From Mesodorylaimus sp. YZB2_4 (taxonomy: Eukaryota > Nematoda > Enoplea > Dorylaimida > Dorylaimidae): a stretch of 64,000 nt of DNA. The position numbers and the translations under genes are program-made. The notes below the pieces were generated by a model. The model was not told the DNA's origin. It made no database searches and saw nothing but the letters and a program-made list of their open reading frames with translations. This document shows positions 33,388 through 44,179 of this stretch, in pieces. Positions within the stretch are counted from its first letter, which is position 1. Each line of letters opens with the position of its first letter. The stretch is from NCBI GenBank assembly GCA_030248295.1, contig JASANH010000661.1, positions 1 through 64,000 of the forward strand. The letters run 5' to 3'.

Positions 33388-33580
33388 CATCATGTTTATG
33401 TTCATGTTCATGTTTTACCACATCACCAAACGCTTATGCGCACTCGAGGGTGAAGGGACACATCTTTCACGAAATGATTTACCGGCCCGCGAGTCGAACA
33501 CTCGCCCGTAACTGCGCACCTGGCGTGAGAGGCAGACGCCTAACCCACCAGGCTACGAGGCCGGTAGGTTAGGCGTCTGC
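33388..33580 (-). mobile_element. tRNA-derived SINE, copy 3 (nested in the MULE)
   Basis: On the minus strand: A box tagcctggtgggttaggcg, then ctctcacgcc, B box gtgttcgactcg, then ccggtaaatcatttcgtg, tcaccctcgag and a tail of acatga repeats. It has the most complete head-to-tail order of the family seen here. Confidence 0.82.
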
Positions 33581-33749
33581 CTGATGCATCTGATGCTTTG
33601 TGTGTGTTGGCGCCAAGATATGCTTTCAATGGGGGAGGGGGGCGAAACGGGTCAGGGGCGAAACGGGTCAGGGGCGAAATGTCTGGGGGCGAAACGGCGG
33701 GGGGAGAAACGGCAGGGGCGAAACGGCGGGGGAGATATGTCCATATACC

Positions 33750-33759
33750 CAAATTCTCG
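33750..33759 (+). repeat. Target-site duplication of the MULE, right copy
   Basis: caaattctcg, identical to 32161-32170. After it the DEG/ENaC exon continues without loss. Confidence 0.9.
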
Positions 33760-34749
33760 CGCCCACATTACTTTCTATCGAGAAAAGACCAACCTGATAA
33801 CTGATTGCAAACTACAAGAATTCGTGTCCCCCGTTAATTCAGCCAATGAGCTTACTTGGGTTCAGGGCTACGAGCTTTGTATCGGATACAGCTTTCTTTA
33901 TCTTGTGAGCAAAGTCTGCCATTGCAACATTGTTCTCACTATTGCAAGACCACTAAATAGCGACATTTGTTCACCAAAACGCATGAAAGAATGTGTTCAA
34001 CCACAAGTTCGAGACAAATTATTCCCTTTGTTGGTGGTGGATTGATTGGTGCTTACACTGGTCTCTCAGTGGCTGCAATCGTTCGAGTAATGACCCTACT
34101 TTTTGGAGTCAGGTAAATCACGTTTATGGTATGTTTTTTGAACAAATTCTCCATGATTCCCATGGAACGCAAAATTTACTCAGCACAAAACGTGAGTGAA
34201 GTAGGATGACTGTGTGTGTTTTTTTACATGTTTCAGCAATTACCGCAATGAACTGCGACTATGTCTCAAGTTCATACTAGTTTAGTCACTGGCAGATGCA
34301 CTAGTGACTTCACAGTCTAGTTTCCCAAATACGAGTTTCCCAGAATTCACTGCACACACTGGCTTTTGCCAAACTATGCGGGTAGATACTTACAGTAAAG
34401 CAGCACTACAGGACATCGTTGCAGTATACGCGCCCTGACCTTATCAATGATTGTTTTGCACGTGTGTCTTGAATTGTGATATATTCCATGCAGAAATCCT
34501 CTTTTCTGTTTTAGTCTAAGAAAAGTTCATGACGCACTGATGACGAAAGTCGTTTGGAAGCTTCTATATTCGATTTATTCAAAACGAGTTCCACTCAGCT
34601 CGGATCTGCGAGGACCATTTTCTGATCCAGCTTTGGTTGGACGAAGGGCGCCATTGGAGCAAAGGCGAGCTGTTGCTAGCCATCTGCGAGCTGTTATCTC
34701 TGTTGGTCGTACTATTGTCGTTGTGGCGGGGGACAAATAGAACAACAGA

Positions 34750-35300
34750 AACCAAATAATCAATATCGTGAACACATACCCTAATGCATACGGGCACCTT
34801 CGTTGACTTATTTGCAATTTTATCTATGCGCACATCATCTGTGATATATGCATGGGCACCAAGCTTGCAACGCGAGTTGACTTGTCTTGCCAGGTCTAGC
34901 GTATATAGCGAAAACGATAATGATACTATGTCGTTAGCGACATCTTTTCAATGTCCTTATCTACATACTATAACGATAACGATATTTTTTCAAATGATGG
35001 TAACGATAGCGGCATTTGTCTTAGAAAACAATATGATATCGTCAATTATACCATTAATGTTCAGCTCTAAATTTTGAATTTCCCTCGCTTTAAGGTATGG
35101 TATTGAGCACGATCACGGATATCACTAGGCAAATCAATCGCTGCATCAGTATCCCAGAACCAACGTATTTTTTCCTAGCCCAAAAACTGTACCTGAAGCA
35201 GCGACAGAAAGCACTTGCATTACTGTGGTGTCTAGGTAGAATGCCAACAGTGTTCTCCGAGATGTCAAAAAAGAATGTAGGATGAGCAAGCAGAAATTTA
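34750..35300. other. Intergenic, no supported gene
   Basis: It contains short aacgataacgata repeats near 34970-34995. No coding support. Confidence 0.5.
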
Positions 35301-35310
35301 AGAAACTCGA

Positions 35311-35330
35311 ATGATGATGATGATGATGAA
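35311..35330 (+). repeat. (GAT)n microsatellite
   Basis: About six perfect trinucleotide units (tgatgatgatgatgatgaaa). Confidence 0.9.
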
Positions 35331-35459
35331 AGGGGCATGTTTAATATTTTGATGAGACTTGTGTCTGGACAACAGAAGTCCGATTTTGCACTCGTGATAA
35401 AAAAATTAATAAGCTTACCCTAAAACTACAACGTACAGATCATGATCTCGAATTTTGAA

Positions 35460-35757
35460 TCATGATCTCAATCGAATGGTGCTCCAAAAAAAGTTGAAAG
35501 AAGCTTGGGAGCGACCACGAACTTTAGAGTCCTTCTTATTGGTGTCGGTGTTCCTGGTCCAGAAATCTCTGAGCGGCTCTAAGTGAAATGGATCCGCTTG
35601 AATTTTGGTCCAAACGTAGATAATTGCAGCATCTTTGCAATATTGCAGAGGTTTATCATCTTTCCACGTAAATCGGTAGGGATCTACGAGGAAAGGAGGC
35701 TCGCTACTTGATCTGGCCATCATTGGCGATTCAAGAAGGCACATTTCGACAACAGTA
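35460..35757 (-). CDS. Unrecognised open frame adjoining the LINE remnant
   Basis: The minus strand is open and protein-like: SEPPFLVDPYRFTWKDDKPL, then AAIIYVWTKIQADPFHLEPL and a basic end. No family was recognised and no splice sites were established. It may be part of another mobile element. Confidence 0.25.
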
Positions 35758-37080
35758 TTGCCTCCTATTTCCACGTCTGACCACAACTTGATTTCTGTCA
35801 ATCTTTATGGTCGCCCTGCGCCTCACCCTCCCGACTTGCGGCGGATTCGCCTTCTCAAACGGGTCAACTTGGATTTGGTCAACGACCGTTTTCGCCAATG
35901 TGATTTACTACGCGTAGTCTCGTTAGCTCCCTCGATCGACGACGCCTGTGCTTCATAGACCGCCATAATCAGTGTTGGTGGAACTGGTACCTCAGAAAAA
36001 CATTCGATGTGACAAACGGTGCCCCTGGATGACTTCGAGCTTATTAGCAATTATTCGATGGAAGAACATGGCGTTCAAGTCGTGAAATCAACCGGATACA
36101 TTAATGATCAACGTATCTATTTCTCTCTACGATCGGAAATTCGGAAATTGATCAGAAAGGCGAAAACAGAATACGCCAAAGCGTTGTTCATCTCCATTGA
36201 CGACTCGGTTGGTTTCTGGTCTGCGTTTCGCCGGCTGTCGCCAGAAGATCGAAATCTTTCTGTGCTAATCGACGATTATGATCTCTCCTTGCTTAGCTCT
36301 GGGGAAAAGGCGACGGCTCTGAATGGCTACTTTATCGAATGACTTCGGTGAATTTCAACTTCCGGCCATCGAGCATGATGATTTTACTGATTATTTAGTA
36401 ACCGAATCATTTATTTCAAATAAAATCCGTCAACTTCGAAATAACTCTTCCCCTGGTGAAGACGGTCTGACTGTATCGATCATCAAGCAAATTCCTGAAC
36501 AAATTGTCCCTGCCTTAGTATTTCTTTTGAACTCGTCGCTGAAGGAGGAGTCATTTCCTGCACCGTGGAAGCTGGCCAACATTTATTGGAGTATGGTAGT
36601 GTCGTCTGAGATCCATTGATGAATTGGAACGAGTGCAGTTTTATGCAGTTCGCCTTTTTCTTAACAATTTTACTATTTCTTACGATGACGCTTTGAAACT
36701 GTGGCTGGTCATCTTTATCTGAGCCTAGGAGCTATTTAACCGTGCCAGTTTTTTAAATTCTTTCACGGCCGCCATGACTTTTGTAACATTCATTTTATTC
36801 ATGAAGATTCCACTGTTCGTGCCGTAAATCGATTAGCCGATACTGATCACCATCTTATTGTACCACATCATAATCTTGACTCGTATAAGCAGTGTTTTTT
36901 TGCATTCGTCAATATCTCTCTGAAATTACGTGCCGTTGAATGTAGCCTGGGGCACTTTTGGCTGGTTTCGAGAGCATATTTGACAGACTCCATATGGTAT
37001 GTTTTCTTCTTTTTGTTTGACGTTCTATAGCCCCGCATGTTTCTGGTCTTGAAGTGCACTGTCAGTGTTAGGCCAAGAAT
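35758..37080 (+). mobile_element. CR1/Jockey-like LINE remnant with internal deletion
   Basis: It starts inside the endonuclease C terminus (STSDHNLISVNLYGR). It continues through the linker (RSEIRKLIRKAKTEYAKALF), then after a frame slip near 36340 the N-terminal RT region (NNSSPGEDGLTVSIIKQIPE). Near 36590 it jumps to the C-terminal tail (SIDELERVQFYAVRFFLNNF). The palm with its catalytic YADD-type motif is deleted. There are several stops. The 5' end is truncated as in most LINE copies. Dead element. Confidence 0.8.
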
Positions 37081-37244
37081 AAAGCATGGATGAATGAATC
37101 ATTTTATTGGAAAACATGTCAAGTTTGCATCATGTCAAGTTCACCTGACATGCAAGGTCAGCCTGGGTTTACTGTTTGGAAACCAAATCCGTCATCGAGG
37201 ATTAAACCCAAGACAAGCCCGCAAAACGGATAGATAAATGGTGA

Positions 37245-37430
37245 ACCGCTGCACCGCCGCGGCCGCTCTGCAGAATCACACCTCATTTATACGCATTTAC
37301 AGAAATCACTTTGCCGCGGTCAAGTGAATTCTACGTAGAGAAGGGAGCTGATAACATATTTACGTGGCAGAATGAAAATAGCAAGGCGTGGATTCCAATG
37401 CAAGGATTCTGTGCACAGGCAAAATACCTC
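37245..37430 (+). repeat. Dispersed repeat, copy 2
   Basis: It matches 30752-30920 (tgcaccgccgcggcc at 37250-37264; cgtagagaagggagctgat; atagcaaggcgtgg). It lies directly before the truncated DEG/ENaC copy 4. Confidence 0.7.
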
Positions 37431-37440
37431 CGGCATTACG

Positions 37441-37804
37441 CCAAAAGTTCGAGACAAAATATTCTTTTTGTACGAGGTAAGATATGAAATTTCCAGCAAA
37501 TGAGGGATGTCGAACGCCACTTTTTCAGAGGGGATATGTTTTCAAGGCAAACTGTCAGAGACTGCGCGAAGCTGAGCGGGCTGTGATTTCGTCAGTCGCA
37601 TTTTATGACTTAGGAGGTGGTGGCAATAAAACACTGAAAACGGTGTTTACTACGCCCGATCTCTGATCAAGAGGTTCATAATGAGGATTACGACCTGTGC
37701 ACCATTTACGGTGTTTTAAGCGATGTCGGCGGTCTGATTGGGGTTTATACAGGCCTCTCTCTAGCTGCCATCATTCGTGTGGTGGCCTTGCTTTTCGGAA
37801 TCAG
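37441..37804 (+). pseudogene. DEG/ENaC gene fragment, copy 4
   Basis: Only the last bases of the third-exon homologue (VRDKIFFLYE before gtaaga) and the pore exon remain. The pore exon follows a ctttttcag acceptor near 37528 and encodes VFKANCQRLREAERAVISS; it then loses a base near 37651 and continues in another frame with YGVLSDVGGLIGVYTGLSLA and TM2, ending before gtaagc at 37805. The 5' part is replaced by a dispersed repeat. The following intron is homologous to that of copy 2 and holds the same SINE insertion. Confidence 0.82.
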
Positions 37805-37959
37805 GTAAGCTGATTATGCGCTACTGATTCTGTGATGCTAAGCAATAATTAGGACAAAACATAAGATACTGAGAGATAAGATAACAAAAATACATAAGCA
37901 GCAGGATGCGAGCTATTGGACAAGTAAGCATATTGATAAGAGGAACTAAGATTTACGGC

Positions 37960-38212
37960 ATAGCCTGACTGGCCTAGTGGTTTAGTCGTCCGACTTTTAC
38001 ATCAGCCGAGTTCGACTCGTAGCCGCCTAATTTCATGCGGCAGGTGTCCGAACCACCCTCGTTTGAGCCGCGGGCTTATCGTTAATTTGGTAAAGGCGAT
38101 GGCCCCGTATTGCTCGGGCGAGCGACCCTGACCGCAGTTATGTTCCCGCTGGTAAAGGCCGTCGCTGGTCTTGCACACCCGGCCCTGGGCGAGTCACCCA
38201 GTAGGGTCAAGT
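37960..38212 (+). mobile_element. tRNA-derived SINE, copy 4
   Basis: A box tggcctagtggtttagtcg, B-box-like gagttcgactcg, then accctcgtttgagccgcggg and cttgcacacccggcc, as in the copy at 15520-15840. It ends abruptly against a DEG/ENaC pore-exon fragment at about 38216. Confidence 0.8.
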
Positions 38213-38900
38213 GGGTGGGAGAGCCTGATTGGTCTTTACACTGGTCTTTCTTTGGCTGCTATCGTTGGAGTGATGGTTCTCCTTTTCGGGGTCAGGTAAG
38301 TCACGGTCACGGTATATTTTGGAACAAAACATCTGTGACTCCCAAGGACTACTTTGAAACATAACACAAAATGTACTCCTAGCGCATACATTGAGAGTGA
38401 ACCAGGGTGACTGTACTGTACGCGTTTTCATGCATTGTAATGAACTGCAGTGATCTCTCAAGTTCCTACTAACAGCTGCACTAATGACTTCACGTTCAAG
38501 CAAAAAGGTCCAAGAATTTATAGCACGCTTTAGCTTTTGCCAGACTTTATGGATATTTCCAGTAAAGCAGCGCCACAGTAAATCGCTGCAGAATGCCCAC
38601 CCTGACATTCCCAATGATTGTTTGGCATGTGTGTCTTGAAGTGTGATATACATTCCATGCAAAAAAAACCTCTTTTCTGTTTTAGTCTAATTGTAAGAAA
38701 AGTTTATGGCACGCTAATGACGAAAGTCGCTTGGAAGCTTCTATCTTCTTTTTTTCGAAGCGGGTTCCACTAGCGCGGATCTGCAAGCACCATCTTCTGA
38801 TCCAGTTTGGTTGGACAAGGGGTGGCAGCAACCTTCGATTCGGACGATGGTTGATATTCGATCGCGCATGGTCTTTTGTTGCTCATCTTCAGGGATTGTT
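38213..38900 (+). pseudogene. DEG/ENaC gene fragment, copy 5
   Basis: The distal pore exon (LIGLYTGLSLAAIVGVMVLL, ending before gtaagt at 38296) is fused to the SINE of copy 4. Its intron resembles that of copy 3. The tail exon begins after ctgttttag at 38686 and encodes VRKVYGTLMTKVAWKLLSSF before a one-base loss leads to a stop. It is a remnant joined by deletion or recombination. Confidence 0.8.
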
Positions 38901-39418
38901 CAATCGGCATTGTTATGAAGGAATACGACTCCTGCACATTCGACACTGCTCTGACTGCCATGTGAACCTCTGGCAAAAATGCTGGCAGCTTCATCATTTC
39001 ACAGAAAGTGATGCACCTCAAACGGAAGGCTAGAATGAAGATCAAACCGATGGACTAAACAAGTGTTACCGACTACTGCCATGTGAACTATATGACAAAA
39101 CTTGTAAGATTGAGTCACCAAACGCGACGGCACCCTAAAATCCCTTTTTTTTTGCTTTTGTTTCTTCGATCCTAGTCCGTACAGGGCAGATCGCCCGCGC
39201 CATCAATTTTAATGTAAGTGCACCATCCCATCTCAAAGAAACTGCTGCACAGTCGAAATGTGTACAAAAGGAAGTATATGTACTGTACAGTATAATATGA
39301 TCCTCACGACTAGCCAATGTGAATACGCTGCTTTTATGACGCAAGCGAAAAGGAAAAATTTACTGCGTTCTTTTGCGCATAAATGGCCAGCTTCTCCAAT
39401 CAATTTTCCCTTTTCAGG

Positions 39419-39503
39419 TTCAAAAGGTTAGTCATTTTTTAATGAATGCGCTGAATATTGAAAAAGACATCTCACCAAAGGTTCTTGAGTTGATGCAGAC
39501 ATG
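39419..39503 (+). pseudogene. Possible diverged DEG/ENaC exon fragment
   Basis: After a cccttttcag acceptor-like site the frame reads LMNALNIEKDISPKVLELMQ and stops. This resembles YMNLIHPTYDIDMDPEILEL of copy 2 (MN-L, DI-P and LELM shared). It is short and could be chance, but it lies at the end of the channel cluster. Confidence 0.35.
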
Positions 39504-40436
39504 AAGATGGTGCTGCCTGGCCACTCTATCAGCATTGACCTCCTCCTGTAAAGACGCGATGACCAGATTGCACAGACTGCAAGACGAGACTGTGATCGCG
39601 TAGCAAGTACCAGAAAGAAAACACCATCACGGAGAGTCGTCCTTTAGCATTGTGCATTGCCAATTTTAATAGGGGGGGGGGGGCTGTTTTAATGTGAAAT
39701 TTGAGACTTCATCAAGATCGCCTCGGCCGACTGCTGATCCTAATCTTTAAAGTGTAGATAGGTCGGCCTATCACCACACACCTACAGTACACTGAAAGGG
39801 TTTTTATCAGTTCAAAGTTCCTGCTTATTTCCTGCATATAAACCAAGTTATTCTTACGTTTGCATGCAATACATTTTCGTGCTTGGTTGGATGCGCACAT
39901 ACGGGGGAGCACCAACCTACAACCCTGCAGAAACCAATCCTGCCTACGCCAACCAATCACCCTGCAGAAATATTTCAGGCCCAAGTGATGAGGTGTCCGC
40001 CTGTAACACTTAGCAATTTCAGTAGACTATTTGATGCGCATCCTGTTGACCTCGATCACCGCCTTCTTCTTCTTACCTCGATTGAAACCAACTAGGCTGA
40101 ATAACTAATTATCCCACACAAGCATTTATGGCGCATGCGGAAACATGAGCACAGTCTTCCTGCTAACCAGAGAAATTTCATGTATCGCGCCTCGGTGGTG
40201 TTTTTGCTGGCTATTTTTAACCCTGTCACATCCACAGAGGTCCAGTCATCAAATGACTTTTTCTATTTGTTCCTTGCTATTTCTGGCTCGGCAGCTATTT
40301 GCCTCTCTGTCAAATCCACACGAGTCCAACTTTGTGTATTTATTTTCACGACCAGAAATGTAGATATAATATCTAACGATAAGACTACAGATAAGTCTTC
40401 ACACGTCTTATCAGATATCACTGCCCTAATAGGCAT

Positions 40437-40885
40437 TCAGCCATTATTTGCCATTCTTTGTTGTTGATTCAGCCAACACTGAATCGGACTGAAATAACAA
40501 TTCTTGAAAGCTTTTCCCACTCTCGGATGTCCGGTTATTGCATCGACCTTCACGACAGCCGATCGTTTGCCCGTTGGCATCAACAAACTGTTCATAACAC
40601 GGGCGTTGTACGGGAACGCTACTTCATTTGCTTCAAGCCTAAATTAGGAAGAGATTAATTGCACTTGATAACAGCGATTTTTATACATCTTTATTTTGGA
40701 CTTGCCTTTCATCCGAGTCTGGTTCCACCTCGACAATGACACTTCCGAATGGTTTGGCGGATGAAGGCGAAATGAGAAAACTCGCCAAAACGAGGCAAAT
40801 GAAAATCATTGGTACGAATCCTTGAGTAGATTCGAGTCCGCGTTTCATTACTGTATGTCCTTGCATATGGACCCTGGGAGCCATT
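40437..40885 (-). CDS. Allatostatin-C-like neuropeptide precursor
   Basis: Exon 40885-40706 starts after a tctttttacag acceptor with ATG at 40884-40882; exon 40638-40437 ends in TGA. The 67-bp intron has a consensus GC donor (ag|gcaagt) and a ctaatttag acceptor; the junction is in phase (DER|LEANE). The 126-residue product has a hydrophobic signal core (FVPMIFICLVLASFLISPSS, cleavage near SSA|KPF), an acidic spacer, a Gly-Lys-Arg amidating cleavage site (SLLMPTGKR), and near residue 107 the cyclic core CYFSPIQC. Allatostatin-C peptides carry CYFNPISC, so the Cys-Tyr-Phe-x-Pro-Ile-x-Cys pattern and spacing match. Unusually, the core is preceded by VGKAFKN rather than a clear KR and is followed by WLNQQQRMANNG. 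AST-C acts on somatostatin-type GPCRs. Three in-frame Mets (1, 7, 13) precede the signal core. Confidence 0.72.
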
Positions 40886-41009
40886 CTGTAAAAAGAGAGC
40901 AGGCGATGGTGGGAGAGAAAATGGAGAACGGATGGCTGCTCGCTTTTGAGCATGCTTGAACTCAATCACCGCCGGGCCTGGTCCCTTGTTTGGAGGGGGC
41001 ATACTCGGA

Positions 41010-43930
41010 CGGGCAGAAACTGGATATTTGTGACCGTTTTCTCAATATGCCATGCCCATTAAATATGCATCGAGGCAGAATTTTAATAAGAAACTGCTAA
41101 TTAATCGACGACGAGCTTGTGCCGAGTGGGCGAACTGGACCAGAAGAGCTAAGTAAACATATCAAAGCTCGGATATGCGATACGCCCTAAGGCCATTCTT
41201 CATTGAATCCCAGCTCCTGTTTGTCTCATTTTTTCTTTGCGTCATGTAAGGAGAAAATTGATGCTCGGCGAAAAGGCATCATGTGCGATCAGTCTTCGTA
41301 GTCGCCGTATACACATTGAACAGTGATTTAATTTGACCCAGAGCATGATTACGTCCGTGCACACCCACATGAGTGAACCGGGTGTGGAGCACGAGGTGTG
41401 ATTCGAAGATGACACGAGTTCTCACTCATCGATTTACGCATTCTAAAGCCCAAGTTTCGTCAAGTTATTAAATTATTTCAGCACGAAAAACATTTATCAC
41501 GTGCTTACGTGAACGTGATACAAAATGAGAATAACAACGATAACGCAATCATTGACAGACAGACACATGACCTTTTACTAAGGCGTACGCAGCACATGCT
41601 GTTAACAGATTCCTGTAAGGATCAAAACAGAAATCTTTTTATGGGCAGTTGAAACTGCCGTTTCCAAGAACTCCATGACTGCCAACAAGTGTGCCATCAG
41701 TGCCGCATAGAATGCCAATGAAACATTGCTCCCTTTTGGCCGAAAATGCGCGTGCATGTGTATTTGCCTAGACGAAAGGGTATTTTTCACGCAAAAACAC
41801 ATGCGCATGTGCATTTTTGGTAGACTCTATGCGAATGTAATGCAAAGCTGCGCCTTCAGCAGCAAGGTCGACTGGATAGCATGGAGTCGGGGATAGCAGC
41901 AGCTCAGCTTACACGGTTTGCTCTTTACTCTAATAAGTGCTAGTTATGTTCATAAAAAAATGATGATTCTACTTTCGGCGTAGCACTTACGATTAGACTG
42001 CGCAAGCGTTGAAAGACATAAAAGTATAGAATGAGCAGTAAAAATATGTCGATAAACCAAGATTAGAAAGCGTCATAAAACAACAGAAAAAATTTTTCAC
42101 CGCTGGGAAGCCGGATTCATAATTGTACTGATACAAAATTTTCATATTTCCTACAGACTTACTGTGCGTTCTTTGATCACATGCTTGGAGGTACGGCCTA
42201 ATACCTTTATTATCGTCGTTCATGCTCACAAAACGCGGGCTTGCGCCCTTGAGGGTAAAGGGGCACGTAGGCTAAATGCATACAAACCCAGCGAGTGGGG
42301 CCAACGCCGAACCAGCAGCAGGAGCGTACGGAGAGAGTGCGGTGTAACTTTTGTACAATGCCAAGAATCCTTTAGCCAACCAAGTCTTCCAAGTCCATGG
42401 CTGAAACATCACCTGACGGATGACGCTCCTAGCTGCTGGCTACACGAAGGGAATCGAGTGCCTGCCGAATCTCTACAGATGCGATATCTTCTTCTATTGC
42501 ATGCTGCCTGTTTGAATTAGTGTCCTTATCAATGGCAGCCTATTGCAACAGGCAGGCTTTTGTGGCCAGCAATTGGACGCAAGGTTTTTTCCTTGTATGT
42601 ATACAGGTATCGTTAGTACAGTGTACTTTGTTTTTTTTCTTATACAGAATTGCTCCTACCAGACGATTAGAGAGCTTTTATATGTGGGGAGGTCAGAAGG
42701 TTCGGCTTGGGTCTGTTTGTGGCTCAAGCCTGAATTCGTGCCGGATTCAGAGTCGCTTTAAAACAGTATTTCATGCAAATTTATTCTTAGAATAATGAAA
42801 AAAGTATCAGGAGGCCAATTTTGCACAAATTCCGTCACCAGCAGGGCGTGGGCGCATCCCCCGCCACGTACCCCACTCCCTTGGCACCACTGAATTTCAT
42901 ATTTATGCATATTTTGTAATGGCACCCTCCCCCCCCCCCCCCCTAGATCCTCCTTACGCACCTGCTCAAGGCCACGAGCCGGCCAGCATTTACCTTACAT
43001 GTCAAACTTCTTGTACTTCGACTTGCTTGACCTCTGGTCGGGGAAAAAACATCCGTACTTTCCCCTGAATATGAGATCAGTGAGATAATACAGGAGACAC
43101 AAAATAATGTAGGAGGCTACAAAAGATATCACTCGTTTCACATTTTTCGTCGCGTACTCTCTATTCCTACCAGAGTGACTACTGCACCCAGATTTCTAAA
43201 GTTTATCGGACCCCGCCCTCTTGAGTCGAGCCAATTCTGTTCATCAGTCAGCAAGCAGTCAAACAGATCTTGCGGGCTCCACGGCATCTTTCCTCTCGAT
43301 ATGTATGAACCATGGCATACGCAGCCTCCGCACGAGGCATCCTAAACAGACACTGGCTTCCTCGGACTATCGGATGACCGCTGAACTTTTTGCCTGTGTT
43401 CGACAATCGAGAGTAAGTGTCATCACCTGGCTTTGGTCTCTCGCATCAGCTCACGATCAGAGCATCTGGATGGTACAAAACAATGGCCTGGCGTGAAGGA
43501 GAGCGCTTATGGTCTACTTGTTTCTGATGTGCTTTCTGCAAGACAATGTTGAAATCACGGTCACTTAAACCTAAACAATCAAACAGATTTTGGTTGTAGC
43601 TGTCATGCCGTATGAAACAGTCAGGTCCTCGGGCAGTAACCCTGAGCCAACTGCTTTGTGATGTAATGTTCGAGTCAAGCCACGTAGCTCACCAGTACGT
43701 ACAGCTAGTATCGTTTACTATCGCCACCACGCCGCACCTAAGGGACTCACGCATGATCGGGAGAGTCAGCTACAAACGTCGGGTCGGCGAGAAGTCCACT
43801 GATCGAACTGATCTCGCCTGGAATACAGTAGGGCCTTTATATAGGTGATGCTCGGGCCCACGAACTAGTCTTATCAACCCTTGCATGTTAGAAAAACGAC
43901 TCAGTTCGACCTCTCAGCCTCGCTCTGCTC
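41010..43930. other. Long non-coding stretch
   Basis: No exon with splice or family support was seen. It contains a poly-C tract near 42929-42943. The first part probably holds the neuropeptide gene's upstream exon and promoter. Confidence 0.45.
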
Positions 43931-43940
43931 TGACCAGGGG

Positions 43941-44170
43941 ACTGTTTCACCGCGGGTACTGCCATGGTAGAACCCGTGGTTTCCGTGGCCAGATTTTTCA
44001 TGGGTAATTTTCATGGGTAATTTTCATGGGTAATTTTCATGGGTAATTCGTGGGTAAAACCAATGGTTTTCTACCTACGCGTGGTGAAACACAGATAATA
44101 TCCATTGGTAGAAAACCATGGTAATATCTATTATCTATTACCATGGGTAAATGGTTTTTGGTGAAACAGT
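43941..44170. mobile_element. Palindromic MITE-like element with internal 13-bp repeats
   Basis: The ends are inverted: actgtttcacc (43941-43951) and ggtgaaacagt (44160-44170). Further inside, words such as accatgg, gggtaa and ttaccatgg recur on both strands, so the whole 230 bp can fold. Between them lie four perfect 13-bp direct repeats at 43995-44046. No coding frame. Target duplication not clear. Confidence 0.65.
43995..44046 (+). repeat. 13-bp tandem repeat x4 (ttttcatgggtaa)
   Basis: Four perfect consecutive units, followed by a degenerate fifth (ttcgtgggtaa). Confidence 0.95.
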
Positions 44171-44179
44171 ACCCAGGGG

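Larger units (their letters stand above)
32171..33749. mobile_element. MULE (Mutator-like) DNA transposon with minisatellite inverted ends
   Basis: The 1579-bp element is bounded by a 9-10 bp target duplication, as expected for Mutator-like elements. Its ends are inverted copies sharing a gac(g/a)t(t/a)tc core and then tandem units of about 14-15 bp built on cgccgtttcgccccc (left 32179-32277; reversed on the right, 33646-33735). It carries a broken transposase (32457-33270, minus) and a nested SINE (33388-33580). It lies in an exon of DEG/ENaC copy 3. Confidence 0.88.
31955..34740 (+). pseudogene. DEG/ENaC gene, copy 3: split by a MULE and with fused exons
   Basis: The third-exon homologue starts at 31955 after ttgcacag (VGHRWNKDSTLQDEPLTTK). 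It loses a base in the A-run near 32088 and is interrupted after 32170 by a MULE. It resumes at 33750 (SRAHITFYREKTNLITD) and runs to VRDKL near 34020. There it passes directly, out of frame, into the distal part of the pore exon (GLIGAYTGLSVAAIVRVMTL) ending at a gtaaat donor at 34113. The intron and about two thirds of the pore exon between are deleted. The tail exon 34515-34740 (SLRKVHDALMTKVVWKLL to VVVAGDK) is intact. First exons are absent. It cannot encode a channel. Confidence 0.85.
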
